Shown one piece after another: positions 1 to 13,300 of a stretch of DNA of 64,000 nucleotides (within the stretch, counting starts at the first letter, position 1; every line of letters starts with the position of its first letter). A program made the position numbers and the translations under genes. Origin of the DNA: Daucus carota subsp. sativus (lineage: Eukaryota; Streptophyta; Magnoliopsida; Apiales; Apiaceae). The stretch covers positions 38,939,296 to 39,003,295 of the forward strand of contig NC_030386.2 in assembly GCF_001625215.2 (NCBI RefSeq). Reading direction: 5' to 3'. The notes beneath the pieces are model-generated. The model was given only the letters and a program-made list of their open reading frames with translations. It was not told where the DNA came from and did no database searches.

Positions 1-223
1 CAAGGAAGTTGCGAGAGCGTTTAGGTTAATGCAACACATCTGATAAACTTCCTTGCCAGGTTTTTCCTTGTCAGGTTTTGGAGCATGAATAAGAAATTAA
101 TTTAGATTTCATTACATGCATACAGGATGTTCTCATTCACAAATTGTGTAACACGAAGCTGCAAATGTATGGAAGAACTAGAAAATTAGTTCAGCTACAT
201 TCAACTATCACAAGAAATCTTAC

Positions 224-3200
224 CTTGACACACATGTACTCTTCAAAGCGTGAGGTTTTTACAAAGCAAGACACCATAATCTGTGAAGTAAGATGGACAA
301 CAATAGAATATATTAACACTTGTGACAACTTCTATCATTTACAGTAATTAACAGAGTATAGGAACTACATATATATCTGTCCTCGGTACTTTTTTTATGA
401 TAGATGCAAAGAACAAAGTTCACAAATTGACAAGTATAATCTAAGAAGCTGTCAAATTTTTAGAAGAAATATCTAGGACAAAGTGGAGATCAGTAACATG
501 AAGAATTAGGTATACTTGCTAATAATCAGTCACACACTAATGCAGATACCAATATTAGCTATGGCCCAATACACAAGTCTAATTTAAATGTTGTTGAATC
601 TGACAACAATTCTATCAGCTATAAGTAAATAGATAACTACAACAATGAAACGGTTCTGCATTGCAGTCATTTAGGGCACTAATTCTTCATAGTTTTTCAG
701 GAGGTTAAAACTCATAGATTGCATGATGTTAAAAATCAAAGCTGTCAAGTAGTGGTCCGAGAACTTATTTCACTAAGCACACTCACTTGTCTGCTTATAT
801 AAGCAACGGGTCAAAAGGCTTGCAGAAAAAGATGATGCGAGAGGCTTACTCGAAGGGCTTGATTTTCTGGATCAATATTGTCTAAAAATATTCGTCGATG
901 CAATTTTTGCTGCTCTACTTGTGGATTTTTAGCCAAAACCTTGCGCATATCTGCTACTATGTTCTGCTCACAGAATTAAGATTTCAGACATAACAGAAAT
1001 TACAGATATTACAACTAAGAATATTCTAGTCAACAGGAAAGTAATCTTATATTACGCACATTTATCTTGTTGACATCCAGGTGACTAATAGCGAGGTGAG
1101 TTTTGACGCGCCAATGAGTTTTTTGAGTAAGATTCCTCACGACATTCACAGTGAATTTATGGTTTGGAATGTGAACTGCTTCCCGATCATCAGCTCTTAT
1201 AATTGTTGGCGACCACCAGCCTATATGCTGAAACAATAAAAAAAAAGTAGAAATAAGATAAATACGGACATATGAATATCAGTTTGGAGCTAGAGCACAA
1301 CTGTACAGTAAATTTATCTTTTACTCTTTTTTTTATATTTTTTGATGCATACATATGTAAAATGAAAATTTGATAATTTAAGATTAGAGTTGGGCATAAT
1401 TATATTTACAGAAACTTATCTTATTAGTTCTACTCCTCAATTGCCACAAATATCATAACTATTCCTTTATTATGAACATCAGGAAACTAAAAAAAATTAT
1501 GAGAAGACGGGCATGTTTCCCTCTATCCATCTTCTGTAACCGTTTAATATGGCTTCATATAGGATCAGAGGAACAGTGATCATAGATGGCTTTAACACAA
1601 GGCATAAGGATAGCGATTACAAACCTCAACTGTACCAGAAACTTCGTAGCCCCCAATTTTTGTCTGAATCCATTCATTTAGTACAAATGGTCTTGATGCA
1701 TGGATCATTACACTTGAAAGAAAATTTGTAAAGATCTGAAAGATCCGAAGGAAGATATAAATGTGGTAAACTGATTGCTTAAATGGGAGGGAGTTGTACA
1801 TATATATATTCATGTGATTATCCAGACTCTAGCATATGTGCTATTGCCATCCACAAACTTGTAGAATGAACAATTTTGAAGAAGCAAAAGTGCAAACATA
1901 AAGGTGGCCAGTACCTCACGTCCAGCAAGAGTGATCAACACAGTGCCAAGCCCCCCGGCAGTGAGCCATTTTTGTGTAGAGAACCCGAGCAACTCCATAA
2001 ACAATGAAACGCCAGCAACCCATACAGCAGTATAAACAGCTTTTCCAGCAAATTCAAAACCCATCTGAAAAGAAAGAATATATTTCAGTAATACAATCTA
2101 TTTGGCATCCATGCAGCAATTGTTCATTTGCAGATTAATCTACTATACTTGTGAACATAAGCAGGAGTTCAATGATAAGATTGTAAAAAGAAGTTTAAAA
2201 ACAGAAGAAACCAAAACTAAATAATTTAAATTCTATCTTGGAGAAAGGAGGAAATAAAATTTCTCTTTGACATTCGAGCCAGATTTCTGCATCAGAGGTT
2301 GACCTATTCCATTAGTGTTAACTAGAGGTAAGAATAGACTAGCTAAACAGGTACAATATATTTGATTAAAGCTCTTTCTGTGTTAAAACAGAATGCACAC
2401 ATTCCACATCTAACACCTCAATGCAAGAGCTTTAAGATAATAATGATGCATAATAGTGACATAAAGTTATATAAGAATGACATACATCTCTTTCATCACT
2501 AAAATCTTTTGTCTCCGTGAAAAACTTCTGTGTTTGTTGAATCAAGCTGCCAAAACAAACAATATGCATTACAAACCTTTACCCAATGTATCATATACAA
2601 AATGCATGATTGGATCAACCTCCTGCCCTTTCAAACAATAGTACATTATTAACCTCAGCAAAAAAACTAAGAATTTAGAAAATAAATCACGAGACTTATA
2701 TGAAGGAAAGAAATTGTAATGATTATTGTGAACATTAAGCAAAAATATTATCCAAATTTAACCAGATGTGTCACTAACTCCCCAATAAACAGGTTATATT
2801 GTTGAAACTATAATGGATTTTAACTTATAACCCAGACAATAATTGTTTAATGTGGGCTGCAATTATCCCCCAAATCTTAATTGGTATTTTCTAAAAGCTG
2901 TTACATTCCAAATTGTCACGCATATATTTTCTATGAAGACTAAAACATTTGCCATTTACTTATTAAGTAAAAATTTGATCTATATAGTACCTGCGAAATG
3001 TCATACTCTATATCTCTCTCCAAAACTTTTTGATTATCCGTTACATGTTGTGACTTTGTATATCATATAAGAGTTGGAGCATTTTTCAACCAAGTGCTTC
3101 TGAAGATTCTAAAAGATGATGAATTGCAAAACTTCTGCAGTATTTTGAGAAGATAAAAGGCAATGCTTTGTCACCCTCACAAGTCATAGGGCACTGAATA

Positions 3201-6200
3201 AGGTTTTTGGTTACTGAAACCGAATTTGAAACCCCGGGGATTAGCCAAAATTCCTTAGAGCATTAACTTCCTTGCTTCGTCCAAGAGAAACATACTTGCT
3301 TAACTAATTTTGGCTAACATAAAAGGCAAAAGCCATAGGGCAGGATACTTGAAACTTAAAAGACATTTCTACTGTGGGAATTGTTTTTTTTATATATATG
3401 AGACAAAGAAAGGAAGTTATAGAGAGAGTTGTCCTGCAATATATAGAAGAGAAACTGAAATAGCGGACACACTTCCAATAAAATGTGTTAAAATTGACAT
3501 AAAGTAACCTGTCAAGTGGCCCCAGAGTTTTTTCAACCCATAGGAGCTCACGTACCCAAAAACAATTTGGTCTTCCTGAATTTGGCCTAACTTTGTTTAT
3601 ACATGGAGAGGAATAAGTTTATGAACATTCCCCAACAATGGACTATATATATAACCCCGTGATGTGGTTTTCTATTCCTCATACATATCTTTGTGAATTA
3701 AAGATACCACTGGGGCGCGCATGCGCATATTGTATTAGGAAAGGGTCCCCTCAACTTTACTTGCTCCCAAAAAATAAAAAAGCACAGCAATATTTCACAA
3801 CTAAATGGATGGACCATATGAAATATATCTTGTCTTACCTTGAAAAACAATAGGCGAAAGCCAGCACAGCAGATAATGATTGTACAAAATTTAGAAGTCT
3901 TTGCTTGACGGCCTGGCTTGCTACTGAAGGTAGAATGACAGGATCCAATACTCTGAGAATTCCGAGAAGTTAGTCTAGAATGGTCAATGTCTAGCACTCT
4001 GTCTGTATGTCTAGTACAGTAGAACTGCAGAAGCTAGCACCATATATGACTATGACTATGGTACTAACCTGCAAATGAGTGCTGCACCAGACCATAGAAG
4101 CAAAGGTCGAACATACGAAGTCAAAACATAGTGTGCGCTACTATTTTTCCAAGTAATATCTTTTTTCTGCATCAGATTATCAACGTGAGTTTCAACACTT
4201 ATAGGGGGTGGTATTTTTTTCAAAAGAACAACAAATCCAATTTGAATGAAAGATGAATGCATACCTGGAAAAGAACTAGGCATAATCTAACCAGTGGAAC
4301 AAGTCCCCATGCAGCAAAAGCAAGAACACCAATTGCTGGTATTAACTGAAGCACAAGAGACCCTTGAGGAAAAGCATTGCATGACCTGAAATTATTTTTA
4401 TATAAAAGTTTATAAGATACCGAATAATAATATCAAGTATTCTGCAACGGGGGAGAAAAATGGGTATCTTGTCATCACTTTCATATATCGCAGTCAGCCA
4501 TAAACACATGCACCTTTCTAGGTACAGTGCTGAATAAAGCTTCATCATGAGGTTTTCAAGTCAATTCACCACATCCCAATTTACTATATACATTACGAAA
4601 TTGAGGTTGAAAACGATTACAAATTTCTTTAAAAAGGTAAGAATGGTTTACATTACTTAATTGGAATTACTAGATTATCCGAAAACAATATATTCTGTAA
4701 CTACTACAACTACGAGAAATATAGTTGCTAAATGGTATGTTCATTATTAACGGGAATCGGAACCTAATACCCATACATTGTGTTTGGATTAGTAAAATTT
4801 TTGCTTGGAATGGGAACCTCATTCCCTCTTGAAGGGTAAATGAATACCTCCACACCCCTTGGGTTACCATTTCCCGTACCCTCCATTCCCATACCCCCCA
4901 TTCCCATTCCCCATTCCCCATTCCCATTCCCACCAATCATCCAAACACCCCCTAGATTATCCGAAAACAATATATTCTGTAACTACTACAACTACGAGAA
5001 ATATAGTTGCTAGATGGTATGTTCATTATTTATAACAAATATAACTTATTAACTCTAAACAAAAAGCATTTATAACTATGATATCTAATAGCACAGGACA
5101 AATGGAATAGGCAGACCACACAACTAAGTCGTTATCAAATTATGAATCACAGATTCTATGAGGCCTCATAAAGTACTAAGTAATCATGATTCATGATACA
5201 GGATTATACACACACATATATATTTAAAACAAAATTGATTTTTGTAAATCAGAAGTAGTAAATCTATCAGAGCAATTATAAGATCTGGCAACTCAAATTT
5301 GATCACATTCATCCACATCCTTCTGAGCACTACTCACATTAGTAGTGCTAGGCATGCATAAATATATTTCCAATCCTCATTATCACTAAACACAGTCTCT
5401 ATTTCAAGTCTTCACTGTTTGATTCATCTATCAAAACCCAAGACACAGAACCACCAAAACAATATAACCAACTGATAGCAGCCTCGTTATGGGCCTTTCT
5501 TAATGAATTGTGTGCCAAAAATATCCTCATTGACATCCACTGATTCAATACATACTCATTTTTAAAATCTTTGCACCTCGACTCCTCGAGAATATCTTAG
5601 AACAAATACTCAAATTGTAAGGCTATAAGCATTTTAGTCAAAAAAAAAAAAAAAGATATCAGAGCTGCTTGAACTCGTGATATTGTTACCTTGTCAGCTC
5701 GGCAATTGTTTTCACAAGAGGAATTTCATGTCCTTTAGATGGTGTAAGAGTGGACCGGCAAAAGAAGACATTATATCTAGAAAGTACAGGACTTTGATGT
5801 CGTTGAACAGAGTTCACTAGATGAATACTCCAAGCATCTTGTAACTGCATATATTAACAAAAAAAATTGCCATAAACAAAACTTAAAACAATATAATTAC
5901 AATTTTCCACACAGACAAGCACATACTGCACGTTATTGTTTTTTTGGTTAATATCAACAAAATGATTAAATAGGCTGCAATAACAAAGATATCCTTGATA
6001 GGTTTATCAGGAATAAGACAACAACAAAAAAAAGACTGTTTTAATGGAAATTTGTGGTTGATTCTCTAGTCTCTAATAAGTGCAGGAATGTAAGTTGTGT
6101 ACATCCATATGACCATAGGTAAAAAGACTCTGGATAAATTGAAAAAAAGCAGAGTATGGTGTTTTTCATCATTTTTATTTTTTTATGGTTACTAAATCAA

Positions 6201-6757
6201 ACATAAGGCCAGTTTCAACTCACTTTTCCACTACATGATATTTATATAACATCTAAAATTTATTCCATAGTGAGTATGGTGTTTTTCATCATTTTTTATG
6301 GTTACTAAATCAAACAGAAGGCCAGTTTCAACTCAGTTTTCCACAACATGATATTTATATAACATCTAAAATTTATTCCATAGTTGGTTCTACAGAGCCA
6401 TTTTCTCAGAATTGGTACACATGCATTCGAGAAACAAAAAACATCTATATAAACATTTCTCCATGAATATTGTCAGGGAAAAGGGGATACGCCATATATA
6501 TAAAAGTAAAATCTACAATTGCATACCGAAGCATGGGAGGAAAGAGTGATGCTGAATAAATGGAAAGGATCCTTCTTAATTGCTCCCTACAGAACCCAGG
6601 CAGAACTGATAACCAAAAAATAATAAAGAGGAGCAACACCGATACACTTGAATAATCTCGACCTACTCACCTTGTACTGGCTTTTATGTCGTCGTCCATT
6701 ATAGGTACAACGAGCATTTACTTCCCGCAACAGTAGTAGGGAAGTGGATGCTGCCAT
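224..6757 (-). CDS. MSL2/MSL3: MSL2/MSL3-type plastid mechanosensitive ion channel, 3' end off window
   Basis: Eleven exons on the minus strand join in one frame of 412 codons: 6671-6757, 5690-5844, 4265-4385, 4069-4166, 3839-3952, 2486-2546, 1915-2064, 1625-1735, 1060-1227, 850-963 and 224-280. The product is an MscS-type channel of the plastid inner envelope, which in this family relieves osmotic stress and affects plastid size and division. Residues 1-80 look like a transit peptide (Ser/Arg/Thr-rich). Four hydrophobic helices follow at about 85-120, 131-153, 170-195 and 217-238. The pore helix and MscS core then begin at [15 protein letters not shown] and continue through [20 protein letters not shown] and HIGWWSPTI. 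The frame is still open after EEYMCVK, so the soluble tail lies left of base 1. The first intron-free ATG (6755-6757) starts the transit peptide. Intron 2 carries a G-rich insertion and intron 1 a tandem duplication. MSL2 and MSL3 cannot be told apart from this. Confidence 0.93.
4670..5030. mobile_element. Short inserted element bracketed by a 79-bp direct repeat
   Basis: Inside MSL intron 2 (4386-5689), bases 4670-4748 and 4952-5030 are nearly identical (I see one substitution). Between them lies about 203 bp rich in runs like CCATTCCC. Its ends read GTGTTTGG-like inward from one side and CCAAACACCCC on the other, a common form for small plant elements. A 79-bp repeat is far longer than any transposase target-site duplication, so simple insertion does not explain it. 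Confidence 0.6.
6152..6384. repeat. Tandem duplication, period 120 bp
   Basis: Two adjacent copies start with GAGTATGGTGTTTTTCATC at 6152 and 6272 and both end near TTTATTCCATAG. They differ by a few substitutions and a short T-tract indel. The repeat lies in MSL intron 1 (5845-6670) and does not touch an exon. Confidence 0.85.
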
Positions 6758-8766
6758 TATCACAAAAGGCGCAAAGTGAAAGTATGCACATCCACATGTA
6801 GTTTATGCTTCTAATTGTAACTACAAAACAAGTAACACAGAGTATCAAAACTAAACCTACTGCTAATCAGAAAACAACACCGAGAGCAAGCAGTTCAACA
6901 AGTCTTGCGTGAATATCAACAAAATTAACCTAAATCGAAAACCATTAACATGTAACTAATCATATAATCATACAATTCACTTAAACACACACTTTAGTGA
7001 CAAAGTAAAGTTATGCATCAAAGTCTAAAGATCTATACCATTAAAACCGAAATAATCATACAATACACTTAACCACACATGCTTAACTACGAAGTTAAAT
7101 TACACATTTAAATTCTATACTAATAAAGCCGAACATGGGATAATCATCGATCTAGAGTTCTAGACTATGGGAAACACGGAGTACCAAAATTAAACATAAT
7201 TAGCAATGATAATAGATCAACATTGAAAACAAGCAGTTCAACAAGTATCGCGTAAATATCAACAAAATTAAGCTAAATCAAAATCATTAACATCTAATTC
7301 AACCATATTATCATACAACACACTTAAACGCACATGCTTTAACTACGAAATTAAGTTACGCATTCAATATCTATACTATTAAAGCCGAACACGAGATAAT
7401 ACGTCGATCTAAACTACGAGCAACACAGAATATCGAAATTAAACATGCTGCTAAACTTAATTAGCAATGACAATATATCAACATTAAGAGCGAGCAGTTC
7501 AACAAGTCCTGCGAGAATATCCACATAATTAAGCTAAGAATGAAAATCATTAACATGTAATTAATTATATTATGATTATCCTGCAATAGTCTATTATCAA
7601 CTCCAGATACAAAATTTAAGTACATACGGAAATATACTATATTATTAAAGCCGAATCACGATAATTTGGTGTTCGAGAGGAGCTGAGGCGAGAAGTGGTG
7701 GGAGGAATTAGATGTGATGAGATTGTGGAAAGTCTAGAAATGATTGCGCAAGGGATTAACACTAATGTAGCGTGTTGAAATTGAATTGGAATAGAGGTTT
7801 TGGAAAGTATAGAGGAGCTTGGGATTGGAAGTTTGGGAACACGTGATTTTATCATCTAATTTAAGGTCCTCGTGGAATTGACGTTCCCGAGTCTCCTCGA
7901 TTTTGGATTTGAAATTCACATTCCATTCCCTGTATTCTATCCACAAGTTTGCCATTCCATTGTTTAACACGTGTATGATACTCGGTTTCTTGGTTGTGTC
8001 CGGATTTTTGTCTCAGTTTCAAAATAAAAATTATTCCCTCCCTCTTGTTTTACGTTGGGATACCTAGACTCGGCAGGTATTCTGATACACTCATTCAAAA
8101 ATATAATTTGATAAATTATTTTAATTTTTTTAAATAAATATTTTATTTAAATGTTTGAAAACAAAAATAATTTAAAAAAAATATGAAACTATATTTTAAT
8201 ACGTCTTAAAATACGTGTCAAATAATGTAAAAAAATATAATTAAATGAGAGGCACCGTAAGAATATACTAATAGGATAATAGCATAGATTTTAATTCATA
8301 ATAATAAATTTGATCTTATGTGAAATGTAACATATTAAGATAAATTATTATAAAATTTGAGATAGAATTTTCAGGATATAAGAAGGAAGAATGAACTATC
8401 CTTCAAATTTAGATGGATTACAAATATATTTCCAAATATCACGATACTGTCAAATCCACACAAATATATAATATTATATATTTTAAATAAATTATATTAA
8501 ATACTACCAAACTGGATGTAATTTCAAAAATTGATTAATTATCATCATATTCTTTAAAATAATTAGAAAAATATTCCAATAACCCAAAATAATATTATCT
8601 AGAGAAACTCGGATTGAGATTTGAGAGAAAAATAGTCCTTGTTGATATAAGGCAACTTCTAATCAGATTCGGGATATATCTCCGTACCCACATATATTAA
8701 GCATACTTGAGTTCTCAACTTCTCCATTGTTTGTTCAGTTTTGTGGTTTCCGAAGAAACGCAGGGC
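6758..8766. other. Intergenic region between two divergent genes, with diverged tandem repeats
   Basis: This is the shared 5' region of the MSL gene (minus) and the DNAJC17-like gene (plus). From about 6885 to 7620 it holds at least three diverged copies of a 265-340 bp unit, each with AGCAGTTCAACAAGT followed by AACAAAATTA, CATTAACAT and AAAGCCGAA. From 8040 to 8600 it is plain AT-rich DNA. I see no coding frame in it. Confidence 0.6.
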
Positions 8767-9390
8767 ATGGATGCGTTTATGGACCATTACGAAGTCCTAG
8801 GGTTACCTAGCGGTGAAGAAGGAGCGAAACTCTCAGAACAAGAAATTAAAAAAGCCTATCGATCGAGGGCCAAGCAGTTGCATCCAGACAAGAGGCCTGA
8901 TGATCCCAACGCTCATCCTAATTTTCTCGCGCTCCATGCATCGTACGAATTTCTCATGGATAAAAAATCTAGACAAAAATTTCATCAAGATGAAAAGAAG
9001 CGGGAGGAAAACAAGAGGAAATTGCAGCAACAAAATCCTTATAAGCGTGATCGAAACACGGATGTGGATGAAAGAGAGCGAGCAGGACGTGCTGCGCGTT
9101 ATAAGGCAAGTGCAGCTTGTAAAGAGGAGGAATTGATTCGGAGGAGAAACGAGGAAGTGATTGCAGCATTGAGACGTGATGCAGCAGCTAGTAAAGTGCG
9201 AGCAGTGGATGTAGCAGGTTCGGGATTGAACGGAGAGGGGGAGAAAGAGGCGGCTTCGAGTCAGTGTCCTTGTGGACATTGTAGGGGGAATTGGCCGGAT
9301 AGGGAATTTAGTGGTAGCAGTCTCGGTGGTGGTGATGGTGGATTCGAGGCACGCCTGAATTCATTCTTGACAAAGGTCCGCAGGGTCTGA
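8767..9390 (+). CDS. DNAJC17-like J-domain protein, intronless, without the usual RRM
   Basis: A 207-residue J-protein. The J-domain spans residues 6-73 (DHYEVLGLPSGEEGAKLSEQ), with the HPD triad at 39-41, so it should stimulate an Hsp70 ATPase. A Lys/Arg/Glu-rich stretch, probably helical, covers 75-155. The opening closely matches the plant DNAJC17-like family, linked to spliceosome function. Members I know have about 300 residues and end in an RNA-recognition motif. Here the frame instead ends in a Ser/Gly-rich tail with CPCGHC. I chose the ATG at 8767 because the frame upstream to 8707 has only a TTG and the J-domain starts just after this ATG. It has no intron and may be a retrocopy or a lineage-specific short form. 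Downstream to 9800 I find no RRM-like reading. Confidence 0.8.
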   Translation: MDAFMDHYEVLGLPSGEEGAKLSEQEIKKAYRSRAKQLHPDKRPDDPNAHPNFLALHASYEFLMDKKSRQKFHQDEKKREENKRKLQQQNPYKRDRNTDVDERERAGRAARYKASAACKEEELIRRRNEEVIAALRRDAAASKVRAVDVAGSGLNGEGEKEAASSQCPCGHCRGNWPDREFSGSSLGGGDGGFEARLNSFLTKVRRV

Positions 9391-10318
9391 AATTATCACT
9401 TTATATCTTTGATTTTTTATTTTTTTTTGGCATTGTCGTTATATTTTCCTTAAAAACAATATTTGATTATATGTATTTTCAAGGAAATTTTCGTTTGGCT
9501 AGTCTCGATTTTTTGCTAATTATGCCTGCATTTTGTGATAAACATGCTGCAGAAAGACCACTGTGTACCCAGGTACTTGTTGCCACTGCATGACGTGCAC
9601 ATTGACAATACTTATGCTAAAGATTTGGAGACATCTCCCTCACTGATACAAGAAAGACATGTAAACTCAGTTTTGGCCAAAATAGCATATGAACAATGCT
9701 TGTGCGGTTGTGTCTACAGGCTACAAGTCTGCTATTTTAATTTTATAGTTAAATGATTTTAACTCACTGGCAAAGGTATGTGTCTTATCATATGTAATTT
9801 CAGAGAAAACATTAATCTAAGATGTGTTTTTGTTTGTTGCATATTACATCTCTTCAAAATAAAAACACATTAGTACTAAAATACTTTAGATTAATCTTTT
9901 AAAAAAAACAGAGCTAGAGGAATAATATGGCCAAACCCCATTCCAGAAAACCTCAGTGGGGGGATTTTTGTACATGAATCTTCAAGCCAAATCCTAGTCT
10001 GAGCCCAACAGTGTTAGGTTGGCAAGTGAGGTGATCCAGTTCCGACCAACTGAATTTAACCCGCAAATGACTAACCAGTTGCTTCTATCTGTTGAATGCA
10101 TCTGAGTTGAATCTGTAAAGCTACAGTGAGGGAGGGGTGCCTCAGGGACCGGGGACCGTGGGGGCAGTGGCGTGCCATATTAGCTTTACCTTCACTCCTT
10201 TCACTGGATGACATATATGTTCACATACACATGTATACAGAATTAAGAACAAATTTCTGATGCTACTTTGCGCAAGCAGTCACGTCTTCTTACTCCTTGC
10301 AGTAGATGACTTTATAGA
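9391..10318. other. Intergenic, 3' sides of two convergent genes
   Basis: Holds the likely 3' UTR of the J-protein gene and then the downstream side of the O-fucosyltransferase gene. An ORF of 73 codons at 9535-9756 matches no family I know. Bases 9950-10200 are more GC-rich than the flanks (GGGACCGGGGACCG near 10145) and have no long frame. Confidence 0.5.
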
Positions 10319-13300
10319 TTAAGCTTGACACATGCAATCAGGAATAGGATAAGTATATATGGATTGCTTCTCCTTTCTCATCCTTAATTGTCCTTGCCTG
10401 TTTTTATGTCCATTCTGTACTGCTTGCTGAAACTCTGTCCAATCCATGCCTGTACTTAGAAAGAGCTGGGCTAACAGAACCATGTTCGGTCTAATAGTCT
10501 TCATGTTATTGTATGCTCGATGAGCTACCTAAAGAATAAATAAACAAAATATAACTTCATCTCCTTGATGGAAGAATATTGAACTTATAGCTTCGAAATA
10601 TTTCTAAAGTAATATAGAAGCTTTGTTTGCACATCCATATACAACCCACTTTCAAGGATTGCACCAACATTACAAGCAATAATGTAAAAGATAACATCCA
10701 AGCTACACTTAGATCAAACACTTTCCATTTAAAGTGATCTCTCACCATTTTTTATGGTATTAACAAAATATATGAAGTTATGATGCATACTTAATGATAT
10801 AATAACCAACCACTTCCATCAGTCAAAGCGAGAGTACATATAATTGGTATGCCTTCTATAACTTAGAGGACAACAGGGAAACTAGAGTATAAATGAAATT
10901 GTAAGCTTAGCTATAAATCATGATATATATTGTACCAATGAATGATGAAATGGCTTGGATGGATAGTGTTTGATCTAAAGCTTACACGAGAGCCAAAATA
11001 ACCACCCTCTTCTGAAAGTCAGTAAGATATCTGTTCTTTTAGAATAGAATTTAAAATCAGAAAGTCTTAGTCTTACCAGTGCATTGTGCATATTGCCCGG
11101 GGAAGCCGAAATAAAGATTTCACTCTGCATGCTGACATAATAGTCAACTGCTGCTGATAGAGAAGCCTTTCCTTCAATTACAGCTCTTTCCTCAGGAGAA
11201 GTAAGGCTTTTTTTATCCTCCATTAGTGGAAACAACTCTCTCAGTGCCGATATTCTCGCCTCTCCACCATAAACCTGACAATGGAAATTGCATGCAAGAA
11301 TGTGAATTATGATAGTTGAATTCTCCAGAAATTCCTAAGACGTGTCTTACATGCCAAATAGGCAAATATCGATAAATATTAAGTAAAGGAGCTAACTGGT
11401 ATATAATTAACTCCTAGGAATGGAGAGAACTGTGACTATTTATTCATATGATATACCTTGTGGGAAGCAAGATATAGGCGTGTGCTATTGTTAAATCCCA
11501 AAGCTGCTAGAAGCAGCCCAATCTCTTCAGGAGTCAATGGACAACGTCCTTGACCTCTCAATTCCTCATCAGTAAATTGTGACTTGAGGACTCTACCTTG
11601 CCAAATTACTTGGCGGTATTTGGCAAGAGCTAGCCTTTCAGCTTTACCCCCACCGAAGTTGCATGCCGAATGGGCAGCCATATCCTGAGCAAAAGAACAG
11701 ATCTATATCAACACTCTAAATCGATCAGACTTTTTCACTGAACAGAAGAAATGTGATTTAGATTAATTTTCTCAAGTCTACACCAACATATAGTATCATC
11801 TATTTTTAAGATCATTAAGATATATAATATAGATGTAACATTAATGATTTCATGATATTTAGCATTTCCTTGTTAGTCATTATGTAAGGCTATAAAGGAA
11901 TGTCTTATTCTTGTATTGGTTTGGACTCAACAATATTGCAATTTTTTTTATTTGATTTCAATCTACTAGAACTTGATATTTTGATAACCTAGTACGTATC
12001 GTGTATATCCAAAAAATTAGAAACTAGACGAGGGTCTCTTGTCAATTGTTATATTAACACTAACATATAAGCCATAGAGGTTGAAGAAAATTTTATTTTA
12101 ATTGTGTGCTAAAAAAGACGGATTAGAAGTGTATCCAAAACCTTTGACTAGGATTTGCTCTGTATTCCAAGCTATAAATCAAATGCTTTTCATATGTATT
12201 TCAAGCTGCAATTTGAAAAGAATTTTTGTTTTTTAACTTCATAGGCAGAAGAATATCATACCTTGTCAAAGCGAAGATGTAACACGACAAACTTCCTATT
12301 TTTTCCATTGTCAATTAAATTTCTTCGCTCATCAAAGGACTTGGTCTCTATTCCAGTAGAATTACCCCGAAGACGATTAACGAGGGCCTCTCCTAATTTC
12401 GTGATCTGGGGAGTAAATACTAAAGCTTGAAAATTCACCCTACATCGGAGATGCTGAATTTCTGCAGGCATATTGTCAAAAGCCAAACGATGCGAGAATG
12501 GGGATATTGCAGCAACCCCGTAACTGAAATTTTTTTAAAACATCATTCGTCACGTTGCCATATCCCGAAGAGGTCATGCATGGTTCAATTATCTATACAT
12601 GAACATTGATGTGGAGAAAAAAATTAAAAAAACATCACTTTGTATTTAATTTATTTCATTATTTCAGAACAGAATTAATTGTATTATTTATATTAGATTA
12701 ATAGCTTATAGGGAGTACTATACAAACCGTCGTATAATAATATAAGAATATATAAGGAAATGAAATTTTCGCATTATTGCAAGAGTTTGATTAGTTATAT
12801 AATGGGTTTTTCTAGTGTGTCCCAATGGTCACATGTTAAGGAAATGTGTTGTAGTTTCTATGTTATTTAGACTTGTTGAACAATCTATTAAATCTTTTGT
12901 CAGTGAAAATATCTAAAATGTTCTTTAATGCTTCCACCTTTCCCAACTAGCCTCTGCAAACGTAGTATGTAAAATCATAGACACACCTCTGCAATATGGG
13001 CACAACATTTTCAAGGTACCAATCTGCAGGCGCATGAACTGGTGCTGTTTTAATTCTAGTAGCTCGTATGCCTGTGGCATAATACTCTCGGGTACTCCAT
13101 GAGTATTTTTCGGGAAGCTCTTTGACTATAGAAACTTCATCCTTCAGGGTATCGATGAAATAATCAACATCAAATATATCTGCAAAGGAGCTGCAAAGTA
13201 CACATTGAAGTCCAGTATAAATTGAAAACTAGAAAACAAGAAAGTAAAGATATCTGACTCATAACCTTGAATCTTGCCAAACAGGATTAACTTCAAGGTG

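Noticed and set aside
1-43. Possible further MSL exon at the left edge
   Set aside because: An AG acceptor and a short open frame exist on the minus strand, but the residues do not match the expected EAVLLDLL... continuation.
4670-4970. Gly/Met/Trp-rich ORFs, minus strand
   Set aside because: Translations of the CCATTCCC-rich insert in an MSL intron.
8707-8766. Extended start for the DNAJC17-like protein
   Set aside because: The first codon there is TTG; the first ATG of the frame, at 8767, directly precedes the J-domain.
8833-9279. 148-codon ORF, minus strand
   Set aside because: Shadow of the DNAJC17-like gene, without family features.
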